Shown: one piece after another, positions 48,121-60,600 of the stretch
Layout: each line of letters begins with the position of its first letter
How positions within the stretch are numbered: position 1 is the first letter of the stretch
Source of the DNA: Distichodus sexfasciatus
Lineage: Eukaryota > Chordata > Actinopteri > Characiformes > Distichodontidae
Direction of reading: 5' to 3'
Length of the DNA stretch: 64,000 nt
NCBI GenBank assembly: GCA_032718565.1
Contig: JAVGVS010000010.1
Location: 3,352,318-3,416,317 of the forward strand
Notes under the pieces: generated by a model
Databases searched by the model: none
The model's input: only the letters and a program-made list of their open reading frames with translations
Told to the model about the DNA's origin: nothing
Translations under genes and position numbers: made by a program

Positions 48121-48270
48121 AGTAGAATCAATGAACAACATGCACACACACACAATTGTTGTTATTTGAGAAAAAAGTAATAAAACAAAGTTTTAAAAAT
48201 AGGCATTTAAGTTGCATTGTTACTAAGGTTTTAATAATGATGCTTTTATAACTGATTCTCTCATTCATGC

Positions 48271-48285
48271 ACACACACACACACA
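48271..48285 (+). repeat. Short (CA)n microsatellite
   Basis: About seven CA units; a smaller one lies near 48140-48152. Confidence 0.85.
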
Positions 48286-48869
48286 TTATTTGGACACTGT
48301 TTGTTCAATCACTATTTTTGTGCCTGTTGGCGACATGAATTTCTAAAACATTGTGTAAGTGTGAACGTAACATCAGCTGAATTCAAGATACTGTTGAGTT
48401 TTGGGAACAAAGGCTAATACATTATTATCTGTGTGTACCCCGTCTCCATCACACCATTAGCAAACTCTGTGTGTTCTTTCCCTCTCTCTCCCTGGAGTAA
48501 TTTCTCTCTGTAGCTCACAGCTGCAACAGCATGCAGAGAAGATACTTCATCATGAGGTTGTTTAGCACAGACAAACACAGAGTAGTGAGTCAATTATCTA
48601 CCAAAATAGAAAGCTCCTACAGGCCTTGCAAATGTGCTTTCTTCAGACAGACAATGTAGATTTCCACCACATCAACAGCATCCGTAAGGGTACAAATGAT
48701 TTTATCTCTTAGACTATCTGAAGGTTGATATGCCTTTATAATAACACTGGAACATGATCTCAAAATGAAGGTGAACTTTAGTTTGTAATTAACTATTTTT
48801 CACACCAGGGAACAAGCCCTGCAAAGTGTATATCAGTAAAGATTTTAGGCTATTTTTAGGGGTGCTCTC

Positions 48870-49260
48870 CTAAAGAATTATTACAATTTTGTGAGGTTCT
48901 CCAACCATTGATTTGCCAAAATTGCTTTTTAGAGATGGAATAAATGAAGACAGGCCCAAATGGACCAGTAAAATCCTTGCATGAGTCCCATCCTCCTCCG
49001 ATTGGTTGCCTGAATGTTTTAATTCAAATGGGCATTTGAATGTACTGCAGACGTTATATAGCACATATCAGTGTCGCCATTCTTAACAGCGAAATGTAAA
49101 GGTATGGTTAATGGAGTTAGAATTAATGAGAACATTAAAATAGAGGAACAATAGTTGTGGTTCCTGTGGACAGTTATAAAAACAGGCTTAATCCCATTTA
49201 TTAGAAAGTCAATTTTTGTGCACAATCTTGCTAATCGCCTTCATGGTAAGCCTATCACCC
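48870..49260. promoter_or_regulatory. Candidate conserved non-coding element
   Basis: Complex sequence with CCGATTGGTTGC (inverted CCAAT), GAATTAATGAGAAC, AACAATAGTTGTGGTT (overlapping SOX-like ACAAT and RUNX-like TGTGGTT cores) and GGCTTAATCCCA. No repeat signature. Function unproven. Confidence 0.25.
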
Positions 49261-50079
49261 GGCCAGCTTTTGTTTGAAAATGTAAGCCATTTCTAAAAGA
49301 TCTTAAATCTGGACTAAACATGGCAACCGCATTGTTCAAGTCAAGAGCCTCTGTCAGAACTGGGGGGCTGAGCACCCCTAAAGATCAGATCCTAGAATCA
49401 CCCCTGGTGTATATATAAGAGCTGTGCTGGATGAATTTGTACTAATACATTAATACTGTGTAGAGCAGATTTAGTTTTAACATCTTAAAAAGTAAGTATA
49501 AAGAGTACATCCCTGAGAATCAGCAAAATGGTGTGGGAAAAAAATGACAGAGTTTGTCAAATTAAATCAGTTTGTCAAGGGTGATTCAAAATTATGTGTT
49601 AAACTGTCTGTTCTTAATTCTGCCTAGAGTTCTGTAATATTTTTCACTTTTGTTGTACCATAATGTTGGTTCTCTAACAACTGGACTGGAATGTTTTATG
49701 ATAGATAACATTAAAGTGTTTTCTGATGTGTATTATTAACTGTTTTACTGGCTAAATGAAATTCTGATGGCTAAGATGTCTGATGGCTCTATTTTACATT
49801 AATTAATATTTATTTAATAAAGTTTTGCAAATTCATATATAAAATAATACCACTGATACTTTGCAGCAAGAATATACATTTGCAATCCACAGCATTTTTT
49901 ATATTTCAGAAAAAATATAAAATTTTTGCTATTTATGGTTCATACAGAGTATAAAACTGTAATGCTATCATTGGATCTTAAAAGTTTATTAACTTGCAAA
50001 CTGTTGATAAATGCTAAGTGCTATTTTATCACCAAGATTGAGGTCTTGTTCAGTTACACCACACAGCTGTGTGATTTCC

Positions 50080-50600
50080 CAACTGCTGTACTCACAGTAT
50101 ATCAAGTAATTCCTTAGTCACATGTCTGACATTTGCAGATGATTCAACCCTCATCGGTCTAATTACTGAAGATGATGAAAGCATGAACAGAAGGGAAGAG
50201 TAAGGGAAGATCTTTCATCTCATGGCAAAAAGAACAATTGGAATTCAACACAAATAAAATATTGATCATTGACTCCCATTAAAACATTGTCAAAGCTGTG
50301 GCGTCTTTTACATTTCCAAGAACTTATTTTCCAAACCCCATGAGAAGAAATGCAGATGTACTTTCTACACCACCTGTAAGAAATTCAGCTTATATCAAAA
50401 GATCTAGTTACACTTTAACAAGGACAATGTTGAAAGCAGCATCAGATTATTGATTGTTCTGTCTCTGACCAACCAAATGGCAAACTTCAACCATACATCA
50501 GGTTAGCTGAGGTCATTGGCTGTGATAGTCACTTGTTAATTAAATCCACCATCAGACTCTCTCTCTCTTAGCAGTCCCCTGCCTCTCTGATTTAACCTCT
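50080..50600 (+). pseudogene. LINE reverse-transcriptase relic (FADD box)
   Basis: Codons from 50132 read FADDSTLIGLITEDDE, the reverse-transcriptase active-site box (F/Y-A-D-D) and following residues of a vertebrate LINE. Just upstream, CTGCTGTACTCA (LLYS) fits the preceding conserved box. Downstream in another frame are EQLEFNTNK...LIIDS (from 50223) and AVASFTF (from 50295), and in a third frame RLAEVIGC near 50500. The order matches the C-terminal part of LINE RT domains, but stops (about 50201 and 50281) and at least two frameshifts make it non-functional. The rest of the LINE is not seen. It may belong to the same family as the 3' tails at 12044 and 21627. Confidence 0.72.
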
Positions 50601-51087
50601 AGCAGCTGTCAAAGTGAATTGCAAGTGCACTTAAAACCACTAATGATATGTAAAAATCTGACACACCGACAGCTTCCAGCTCTGACAGGACAAATATGCA
50701 GAGTTTTATGATAGTACTCTTTTTTTCATTGTAGAAACACCATTAGAAAAAACTAATTTGCAGTTGTCTGTTTCTGTTCTTTTACATAGCTTTTGATATT
50801 GTTTCACTTCTAGACATTTCAGAACATACATTGTCAATCAATGAAGGAATCTAAATTCAGCTATGTCTACAGTTCCTGACACAGCTGACTGTTATATTAT
50901 TGTTTATGTCAGCTGTTCAATAAGTAAGAGGATTAGAAGTATGACAGTCATAGTCTGAACAATGACAATATTTTATTTCAAAAAATGTATACAAAATGTT
51001 GATGTTACACTAATTTAGGACATAACATTATAGTTGACATAATAATAAGTTTTTTGACCTTTCATCTGGTAGAAGGATAATCTGTTA

Positions 51088-51619
51088 GGCTGGGCATATA
51101 CTGTGATTTTTTGTAAACAGTTTCTTAAACCTCCAGCTCAAACTGTAAGACAAAATGTCATGCATTGAAAAACCAAAGCTCCCCAATTTTTGTGCGCACA
51201 CTATACAGGCCAGTGCTCGGATGCGGCCTGACTGCTCACACCACACGACAGATTGGACTCCCATACACAGAACTGTAAAGTCGAGCCTCCAATGCCTATG
51301 TCAAGACTACATGCTGTGTTACCAGTTTGTACTCTGTACTCTGCCTGCGTTCATGCAGTCGCAATGAGGGAAAACCCAATGAGGTTCGGGTGAGTCGGTT
51401 AGTGGCTTCAACAGTGCGATACCCTCACGAGGGGCGAGCAGAATTTCAAACAGGTTTCATTTTCATCTGACCATACGATTGCCGATCGGGGGCTGGTTGT
51501 GAGGGGTTAATTGGTGCTCCCATGTATAATACACAATGTACGATGCACGATTAAGCTGAAACTCGGGCGTATCCAAAAAATAGCTGCACAAATGAAAATT
51601 GCATAGTGTAAGCGCAGCT
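51088..51619. mobile_element. Harbinger-like non-autonomous DNA transposon relic, 532 bp
   Basis: The left end GGCTGGGCATATACTGTG followed by ATTTT and the reverse complement of the right end, AGCTGCGCTTACACTATG followed by CAATTTT, form imperfect terminal inverted repeats of about 25 bp. TTA flanks both ends (51085-51087 and 51620-51622), the target duplication expected for PIF/Harbinger elements. The interior is CpG-richer than its surroundings and has no transposase; a 70-codon frame at 51155-51367 is not recognisable. The diverged ends indicate an old insertion. Confidence 0.6.
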
Positions 51620-51622
51620 TTA

Positions 51623-54600
51623 GAGAGTGTGAGCTCATAGGTTCAAATTTGGCTTTAACATACCTCCTGCACCATCACCAATGAGTACTTGAACAAAGCT
51701 TGCAATAGTTAGGAAAGGCATAAATATAACTGACATAAATATAACTATAACAGACTCATGCAAAGTCAAACTTGCGTACAAGTAGTTGCCATGCATGCAG
51801 TTCTTTTGGCTATAAGTAGGGATAGCATTAACTGCAAATGCTCCTTCCTAAAAAATATGGCCACAAGTCTGTAGTAGCCAGCATATTAATAGAGCCTATT
51901 CAACAGGAGCCAGTTTTTTTAAAGTTCTGAATCAAGAATATGGTGGATCAGGCACAGTCTTGTTGGCCATTATCAAGATGGTTCAGCATAATAACACTGG
52001 TAATGTATGCTAGTGCATGCCTGTCCCTGCTGCACTGGCCTCAGCATGATGTCAGAAAGAAACTAATAAAATCCCTGCGCACATCTGTCTCAGCATCTGC
52101 GGCATCCACGCTGTGCTTTGCTCCAATCACACTGACAATGCTGAAATCTGCCTGGCTGCGGCTCACTATTATGTTCTATATAAATAGTCATTTGATTTTT
52201 AGCCCCTTTACTTTTCCTTTGAGAAGTATGTTTTTGATCCATCTTTTTCTTTGAGAATTCCATTCATCATTCTTTGAAGCTGTAGCTTATAGTAATTACA
52301 TTTTTTCCCAGCAAAAGAAAATAAGAGGAGAGAAATGCTGAAAGCCTTTAATTTTTCCTAGCATGGAGCATTAACACTTAACTACCTCTTTTGATGACAG
52401 GCAAGAATAAAAGTTTTAGTCTCATACAAAGGTTTTTCTCTTTTGCTCTGCTCTCTCTCTCTCTCTCCCTCCCTATCACAGAAGCCCAGGAACAGCGTGA
52501 TGTCTGGTTTTCTAGCTTTAGCCTATAGTTCTTTTTCCATATACCTTTTCTTGGTTTTCATAACATTCCTCCATCCATCACCTGTCAAAGCCTTCGGGTA
52601 TTCCTCTTTTACTTTTAAAGTACCACATTATATCTAATTTTTGCTTTATAAATGTAATGCTTTACTCTTTTCTTTGTAGGAGAACTTTCCGGTTGTTATC
52701 CTCACACACTGCCACGTTCTCCAACTCCGTTCGTTTAGATGTGTCAAATTTCTTTCATGTCTCCTTCCTTCTCAATTATTCACTCCGTTTTCATGGCATG
52801 ACAGCCTGTGTGCTGGTCCATAAGATCTCAGGGTTGGAAACTTGTATCACTGTAGTACTGCTCAATCATACTCCTCCATTCCACTCATCCTGACAAAGAG
52901 CTCACAGTGAGCGGGTTTTGGCAGACAGGAGTCATCCTGCACCAATTCCTACTCTACCAGACTCTGACAGCCCACCACGATCCCATGTGGGGGACAGAGA
53001 TCAGCTGTGGTGTGCCTCCTTTCCTGTGCCCATTTTCCAAGCAAAAGCATTCTCCCCATACTCAAGTAGACATGGAAGATTTGGCAAATACATTTCCATG
53101 CTCTTCTAATCTCCAAATGTTCTCAGTCAAACACTGCCAGCAGAGACAATCAGTTTCGGCCGTGTTCATCCAACTTCATTCGATTGCTAGTACAGTCTCG
53201 AGGGCTGTTGTCATGCTTCTCAGAAGCTCTATAGTGTCTCGTCTCTGCCAGCCACATCAGCTTGTCATGCCCTTACTGTCAGCCAAGGAGATCATGCTTT
53301 TAGAAGAGGACTTTTGAGAGATCCAGGAAGAGGGGCCAAATTTTTTGGCCCCAGAACAGAGTGCTGATCCTCAAAGGATGACTAAAAGATTAGCCTGTCC
53401 TTAATGCAGTTCTGAAGTAATGGCTTTCTTTGGATCGACTGAAGAAGCTATTGGGACAAAGAGACAGATAGAGAACACTATTAGAGGAAATGTATTTATA
53501 TGAAAAGTATATATTTACAGGATTTCAAGCATACAGATCAATACAAGAGCACATCCCTAGAGATTCAACACAAAATCAACTACCAGTCCCAATACAAACA
53601 TTATAAGGATGCATTTTGTTCCACAAAAAAAGTTAGTGCACTGTAGACATAAAAATGTACTGACACTACAGTGATAGAATAAGGAAAGAATAGTGTGACT
53701 GAGCAGATGAACCAAAGCTAGAGGGAATGACACATATTTATTGATGTTACTGCAGGCAGAAGCAGCACTCTGAATTCTAGTGAGGTGTGCAGAATCATGT
53801 TTACGGCTCACGTTCAATCAAATTCTTCTAAACTTAATCAATGCTGCTTTACCTCAGAGCTGGGCACTGACCTCAAACACACTATTAAAGCAACTATGGA
53901 GTTTTTTCAAGTACAACAGGCAGCATTTCTTTGAACAAGAAAAACATTTTATCTCAGATCTAGTGAGTATGCATTACTGAACATAAAGCAGAAAATAAAA
54001 TGATTCCAAAACAAATATGAACTGAAAAAAATACAAATAAAACAAATATTTTTCAGGGCAGCATTTGGAAAGATAACAGCCCCTGCTATAGATTTCAGTC
54101 AGTCAACGCTTAAAAAGTATTTTCAAATCAGTTATGTTTATTTTTTATTGTCAATTACTAATGGTTTCCTATCATCAGTATTCCAACAGCATAGTAAATG
54201 CATATTTAAAACAACTTCTTCCCTTATTCCAGTTAAAATATGATCTGTTAAAATGAGAAAAATATGGCACAATAGACACATCCTAAGATGAACTCATACA
54301 TCATGCAGCTTAATTTTGGTGGAATCATATGCTCTCTTCAACACTAGTCACAATCTTGAAAGTGTGAGAACTGCTGTTAACAATTTTGTCTGCATTGTCA
54401 CACTCTGTCTACTCCACCACACTTTCCTCAGTGCTTGGGATTAGTATCGCTAGCCCTGTGAAAGCTTTATATTGAATCTGACAGACATGCTTCCTGAAAC
54501 TTGGGTGATGTCTTAATTTGCTGAACAGAAGTTTGGTTCCAATTTTCGTAGCTAGATCTTGGTAGTGATTTTTTCTAATAAATATTGATACTGTGGCTCT

Positions 54601-56215
54601 GATATAGCAGTTTGAGTTTGGATCAACACCCAAATGTCAAGTTTAGTTCAAACAATAATAGGTGAAGTGTTAAATATTTTGTTTGTGACTGCAATCTCAG
54701 AAAAACCCCTAAAAGGATCTGGCAAATCGATTTGAGGGAATCATATAAACTTAAATGATTAAGGATTCCAAGAAACTATTATCTGAATGATAATTACTGA
54801 GGTTATATGCAATTAATTGGCAAAAACCATAAAGGCAGTAGAATTTAAGATATTTGATAGCATTAATAAATTTACAAAGACTAAAAACTTAATTTGGCAT
54901 GCATTAAGCATTGATAAAGTCACTGGCATAGACATTGCAATTAAAAACGGATGTATAATTACATGGTATAATTCTTGTAGGTCAAATAATAGTTGTGTCA
55001 ACAGATGAATTAAATGAGGTTGTTGTTCCTCTGTATTTTTTGGGTGTCTCTTCTGCCACTGACAGAAACACATTATCAAAAGTCTTGAAGGTCAGATGAA
55101 AATATGGTCTAAAAGGATTATCTTTTCTTGGCTTTGCTTATTGTTATAAAGGTGTTAGAGCAACATGACCTTGTTTGAGGTAGTACTATCTGTTTTAAAT
55201 AACAGATGTCTGCAACATGTGTTCCTCTTACTGTTCTGTCACTGTCAATTTAAGTAATTTTCTTAGCTAGTACTCTTGGTAGTGCCTATTAATCAGGGTC
55301 ATAACAAAGCCACATTTCACCATTGTAATTTTTATTTTAGCAATAATTCCTGTCTCCACATTAAACTTATTTGCAATGCACCCTAAAACTCAAGCTAATA
55401 TTCACAACCTGTTAAAGGCCACAATTCAAATGTGAAGCCAAATGTCAGGGCTGACATTGAGGTATCTTGACATTGCTTAAGTGGTCATGGACAATCAATG
55501 AATTTACAGCTAATGGAAGGCAGTTAAGAAGATTTGAAGAGAGAACTGCCACTATGTCGGTCCTTTTCTTCTGACATTTCTGACGTTTCTTTTCCCCTTG
55601 TCTATGCTCTCTGTGGGTGTCCTCAGCTTCTTACCTCTATTTTAATGACTTTTTCCTCACAGTGTAACCTGTCAGAGCAATCAGTACTGCAGTCTGTTTT
55701 TATAGCTCATTTGCTGAGGAAACAGTACAATCAAGTCAAAACTCAATTCTATGAAAAATATTGCCATAGGAATATTGCTCTGTGGTTAGGCATTTTTAAA
55801 GAAGAATTCTAGCATTGCTCTTTCTGTTCCATGTGATGTCTCTAGAACCTAGAGACTGTCAGTGTACCCACATGAAACGTACACTCTTAGATTGAAAACC
55901 TAGATGGTAGAATAATTTTACAGATACATAAAACTGTATACAAACACCTAAAATATAATCAAGCCCTACATTGTACTAGTAAAACCATAAATGAATATAA
56001 ACAAAAGGGTGTTATTTTAATGCATATGGGCATTGTACAACTCCTATAATCTTGTATGTCACACATGGTGCACCACAGAAAATTTCTGCAGTAATGCAGT
56101 GCAAATGGCTGTAATCAAGTTAATTATTAAAAAAAAAACTGCAGGACTGTCATCTGAGACCTGTTTGTAGAGCAATGCCACAATACATTAATGATAAAAA
56201 CATTACACTTCATTT
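51623..56215. other. Unique non-coding sequence
   Basis: No gene or transposon is recognised. The 136-codon frame at 52907-53317 has no recognisable domain. Contents include a CT microsatellite near 52446-52466 and a small hairpin at 53332-53352 (GGGGCCAAA, TTT loop, TTTGGCCCC). Sequence near 52010-52160 is complex and enhancer-like by composition only. Confidence 0.6.
52446..52466 (+). repeat. (CT)n microsatellite
   Basis: About ten CT units with minor interruption, preceding CCCTCCCT. Confidence 0.85.
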
Positions 56216-56444
56216 GAGTGATTATTTGTCATTGTGAACACAACACAGCACAGCACATGAAATGTGACCTCTGCATTTGATCCATCTGTGAAGGAGCAGT
56301 GGGCCGCTATCATGGGCAGCGACTGGGGAGCAGTGCTTGAGGATGGTACCTTGCTCATAAATACCTCAGTGGTCTGGGATTCGAATCGGCGACCTTTTGA
56401 TTACAGGACAAACACCCAGCTGTTTTGCCACCAACAGTTGCCCC
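56216..56444 (-). mobile_element. tRNA-derived SINE, family A, full length
   Basis: On the minus strand it starts GGGGCAACTGTTGGTGGCAA and has a B box CGATTCGAATCCC (56375-56388 region), ACCACTGAGGTATTTATGAG, GCACTGCTCCCCAGTCGC, TCAAATGCAGAGGTCACATT and TTCACAATGACAAATAATCA. The A box is more diverged than in the 34115 copy. A 72-codon plus-strand frame through it is spurious. Confidence 0.87.
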
Positions 56445-58438
56445 ATTCAACTCATTTTAAATTTTCATTAATACAAGTTTGAACTGATACTGTATTTCCA
56501 AAACTCAGAGCAGACCTATAAACAAAGCCTTAACTTTTAATTACTAACCACTATAGCATGAGTATGGCATACAAAAAGCAACTGTACAATTACACAAATG
56601 TAATTGTTTTATTAGTATTTATTTTAATATGTGCACCACCAAGTACTTATGCTCACAATTTTCACTGGGACTTGATCCAGATGCATTTAAATCTCTAACA
56701 GGCTGCATTTGTTCACAACATTTTCACATGACTTGATTTTTAAATATATTTGCTTCCCCAAGACTGTGCTGGTCTAGGCTAAACTCACATTCCCTCCTGA
56801 TTGTACACACATCATATGAAAGCATTTAGGAATCCTTCCTGACACTTCTGTTAAATGCCTTAGCGGAAGTCAGCCATGAAATTGATCTGGGTGTGTGAAT
56901 GTTGTGCTTGTCTTTAAGGGAAAAGGCTAGGACATTACCAAAGCAATGAGAAGAGACTTCTGTTCCAGCTCAGTTGTAACCGCCCAACATATCATACGCT
57001 TTAAATCTCCAAAAGTACAGGCTGTGTGAGAATGGCTTAAGCATTATGGCTGCCCAGTCGATTCATGTGGAGTTTATTTCTTGGCTTTGTTTTGCATGAG
57101 TGATGTGAACATGTTCAGAAATCTCAAGCTGTATTACAAATCACAGTTAATACACAATAGAGTGCTGAAGTGTTTAAGCAGATGATTTACTTCATAAGCC
57201 ACATTGTCAGGCAGCAATTCATAACTCAAACGTTACAGCACTGTCTTTTAGCTCATGCACATATAAATGTTTTAAGTAAATCAGCTAAAATTGAAAGTAT
57301 AAATGGTACTATAAAGTTCAAGAGGAAGCATCACATTGTACACTGATCTTCCAAATCTTTTTTTCTGCCAAGTTAAAAAGAGACCAAAGATTAGTTCAAC
57401 TTTTTTCAGTCTCTGAGTGGGAGTTCTGTGGGTTGAACTTGCAAATTAAGAGCAGTGGATTTTGTGCAAATGCTGCAGTTTTTGGGCAAATTTCAGATGT
57501 AATATTGGCTGCTAACAATGCTCCTCCATTTCTGCTTAGTGCAGTTGGTTAGTATTCCATTTGATGCACTGCCTAACAAAATTCTGCAAACAACCAAGCC
57601 AAGTATGTGGTGTAAATTCTGAGAAAAGATTTGAGACACCCCTGAGTTGTATATGCAAGTAGCTCAGAACAGCAGCCGCACACAGATCAGCTTATTAAGA
57701 CGTATCTAGAGGAGTGCACAGCTGATTCTAGCAGGCTTCATTCTACTGAGAGATTTATCAGCATGCCTCGCTATAACCCTGTGCTCTCCCTGTGGCCTTG
57801 GCATCAGTTCCATCCTCCACAATAATGCTGCAAATTTGCAAAAATACATTATTAATGTTCCATAATGCACAGCAGACGCCTCTTCTTGACAAGTCTTTCT
57901 TCTATGGTTTTCTCTTTTTTCATTTTCCTTTTCCGTTTGCTGTAGCGCACCTAAGATGTTGATGGTACCTTGACGCCCCCCATCTTCTCCATCTATGCAG
58001 GTTTCGGTGAGCCTTTGAAATTATATCTAGCAGGAAATCATTTTGAGAGCATCCTGACCAAATAGTGCATTCTGACTGTGCACCCTGTGTACAAAATCTC
58101 TCTCCATTCCTGTAAGCATGGAGAAAAAGGAAAATCACCGCAGTGAGCTCTTCTCTTTCACAGACTAAAACCACGGCTTTAGCAATTCTGAAAGTGCTGT
58201 AGTCGGAAACACGGCCTGAGGAGGTGAGATGTCATTTGACACTTATTACTTTCTTCCCTGCATAGCATTTGAGGTGGCCTAAGTGACAGTACGTTGTCCC
58301 GCATGAGAGGATTTGCTTAGTCATTTTGTCACTCTGCCACTTTCGGTGTTTTGTGCCCAGACCCACAGAGGTTGCCCTAACTGCTTTGTGTGTGATGCGT
58401 CCCCTCGACACTCCTGTCCTCTGCTCACACTCCTCTAA

Positions 58439-58457
58439 AGGATTATTCTGTAATCCT
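58439..58457. promoter_or_regulatory. Palindromic OTX/PITX-like site pair
   Basis: AGGATTA and TAATCCT face each other across a five-base spacer (TTCTG). GGATTA/TAATCC is the K50 homeodomain (OTX, CRX, PITX) core. Perfect seven-base arms are suggestive, but such a small palindrome can arise by chance in 64 kb. Confidence 0.3.
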
Positions 58458-58669
58458 CTATGCCAAGCTCATACTAGTCACAAACCCAGTCCCATGCTGC
58501 CTATGGGAAACTGGTGTGCATGAAATTGAGAGGAGAGGAGGGAAAAACGTATATCAGTTCACAAACTCCCTCTAGGCTGTGTAACCCATACAGTTTACCA
58601 AACTCACAAAATCCCATTTAAAATGGTGTTTGTTGGTTATGAGCACATGACCTTGAAATTGGATAGATA

Positions 58670-59030
58670 TACTGTGCCGTGAGGCATACTGAGGTCTGTG
58701 CTCCTCCATGGTCGGTTGGCATTTGGAGTTGGCAGAGATCTGTATGTGTCTCTGGTAGCGCTGCTCGCTGGACGCCGGACGTTTTATGTATGTCACATGC
58801 TATTTGGGAGAACCGGTTAATAAACCCATCCATTTTCGTCTGCAAGGGCTCAAATCGTCTCACTTTCATGGCGTAGCGGAAGATGGCTGGACAAAGTAGC
58901 ATTCAAGGCTTGTTTTCTCTCATACCTTGGAGGGAATAAAGTTTCTTGAAGGCTCCTAGTGGCAGTGTGATGATGCCCTCGGACTTCTTGGAGAAGAGGC
59001 CGGGCTACGAGTTACAAGTGTGCGTATTGT
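58670..59030. promoter_or_regulatory. CpG-rich block with CTCF-like motif
   Basis: About fifteen or more CpGs occur in 360 bp, including GGACGCCGGACGTTTTATG and GGCCGGGCTACGAG. The minus strand keeps a 94-codon open frame at 58618-58902 and the plus strand a short one near 58970-59035, neither recognisable. A minus-oriented CTCF-like motif lies at 58951-58962. It could be a CpG promoter, an insulator or simply an older GC-rich insertion. Confidence 0.33.
58951..58962 (-). promoter_or_regulatory. CTCF-like motif (reverse), imperfect
   Basis: Plus-strand GGCTCCTAGTGG (then CAG) reads CCACTAGGAGCC on the minus strand, matching the CTCF core CCASYAGRKGGC at all but two positions. It is weaker than the motif at 8074 and faces it, giving a convergent arrangement over 51 kb. 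Confidence 0.3.
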
Positions 59031-59830
59031 AAAGACTAGCAGGCACCAGTGCCCTTCAGTGTTGCTGCATATGTATAGTCATATACATGTTTTATATACA
59101 CAATGCGCATGTAAAACTGAACACTTTTATTGATTTATAAATAATATACATTTAGAGTACATAAATGATATACTGACTGCGTGTATGAACAATTCCAGTC
59201 TCTTCCACTCATTGAGACATACAGCTTTAATGAAATACTCCAGGTCAAAACTGTACAAAAGAGGTTGGATCTGTTGTGTAACACCCGGTATAAGTCTGCT
59301 TAGCTATGAAATACCTCACCTTTTCTAAGCTGCTGCACTCATATTTAATGCTTGTGTCTCTGTCTCCATATTTTATCTGCATCTAACCACCAGTAAAAAT
59401 GCTTATATGCATCTGTCATTAATATACTCTAAATATATAATATATAAAACGCATTATACTGAGGATGTTGTATAATGTATAATGTTATAATTTTGAAATG
59501 TTTGATACATTTCACTGCATGTTGTACCTGCAGAATTTGCATGTGACAAGATAAGACCTTTATGGAATATTTATTTATTTATTTATGAAAACTGTAGCAC
59601 ACTTGAATTGCTTTTCTATAAATATGCGTTGTGTTGCTGGATGTAGAGTCGCTGCCCGCTTGCACTCTTCTTTTAATGCTGCTGTGAACAAAGTGGGTGC
59701 GGTGACCTGCCCATTGCTGGATCCTCATTGTGGGGAGCAGGTGTGACTGAGGCCAGAGTGGACACCCAGCTGTCCGCTTCCTCTACATCAACAGTACTCA
59801 TCACTACATGCAGCTGTGCTGCACACTGAC

Positions 59831-59831
<1 letters not shown>

Positions 59832-59863
<32 letters not shown>
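59832..59863 (+). repeat. (GT)n microsatellite
   Basis: About sixteen GT units ending in ATACACAC. Confidence 0.95.
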
Positions 59864-59865
<2 letters not shown>

Positions 59866-60010
59866 ACACACGAACAGTTTATATCAGAGCCATTGTCCAA
59901 ACAAGTCATGTAATATAATAATTATATATTTTTGACAGTTCCTGTCCTGATTGTTAGTGGTGCTATGTCTGTAGTAACCCGTCCATGTCCTGTGATGCTG
60001 GAATCTTACT

Positions 60011-60044
<34 letters not shown>
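60011..60044 (+). repeat. (AAT)n microsatellite
   Basis: Eleven AAT units; the poly-asparagine run in the overlapping 113-codon frame is an artefact. Confidence 0.97.
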
Positions 60045-60279
60045 GCTGGTTCCAAAGGAATCATTAATGGTTCCAAGGGGATCATTAATCAATGTAACAA
60101 AATGTTGTAGTAAAGCAGTTCAGCAAATAAAACCAACCTTTTGTTTTTTAACTCCCCTACCTGAGTCTCTTTTGTTTGTCTTTGTTCAATTATCACATCT
60201 TGGTGCCTTCGACTTCCTTCCACAAATTGCCTGCAATTTAAAAATTGCATGCTTTCAGTTCACTCTTCATTAAAATAAT

Positions 60280-60600
60280 AAAGCATTGTTTACTTGCCAT
60301 CCTATTGGCATTCAGGAAGTCTCTCTTCATTAGCCCATGTCTTTGTGATAATGGCATTCTTTGCAATTGTAATATGTGTGAGGGGAGGGGGTTGGATTCA
60401 CCGACTGTCTTATTAGGCTCTTTTATTCCTGAATGCAGTCATTATGGTCAGTGTTAAGATGCTGGGCTAGTTTCATTGACTCTGTTAGATGACAAAGGCC
60501 TTGTTTGCAGATTGCTGAATCATTTTATTAAGCAATGTTTACTTGTGGATAAATGCAATTAGGTCTTTTTGAGGTACAGGTTCAAAGACTAATTGAAGTG
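60280..60600. promoter_or_regulatory. Candidate conserved non-coding element
   Basis: Complex sequence with TTGTTTGCAGATTGCTGAAT, TGTTTACTTG (forkhead core TGTTTAC), GCAATTAGG and GACTAATTGAAG. No repeat signature. The density of forkhead, C/EBP-like and homeodomain cores suggests an enhancer; this is inference from composition. Confidence 0.28.

Noticed and set aside
49355..49410. Possible repeat fragment (GGGGGGCTGAGCACCCC ... AGAATCACCCCTGG)
   Set aside because: Looks like fragments seen in fish repeats, but there is no second copy or structure here to support it.
52907..53317. 136-codon open frame, plus strand
   Set aside because: No domain recognised and no transcript signals; a second overlapping frame in the same region is also open, suggesting compositional chance.
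55177..55192. let-7-like TGAGGTAGTA
   Set aside because: Only ten bases match and the following sequence does not; no let-7-type hairpin is seen.
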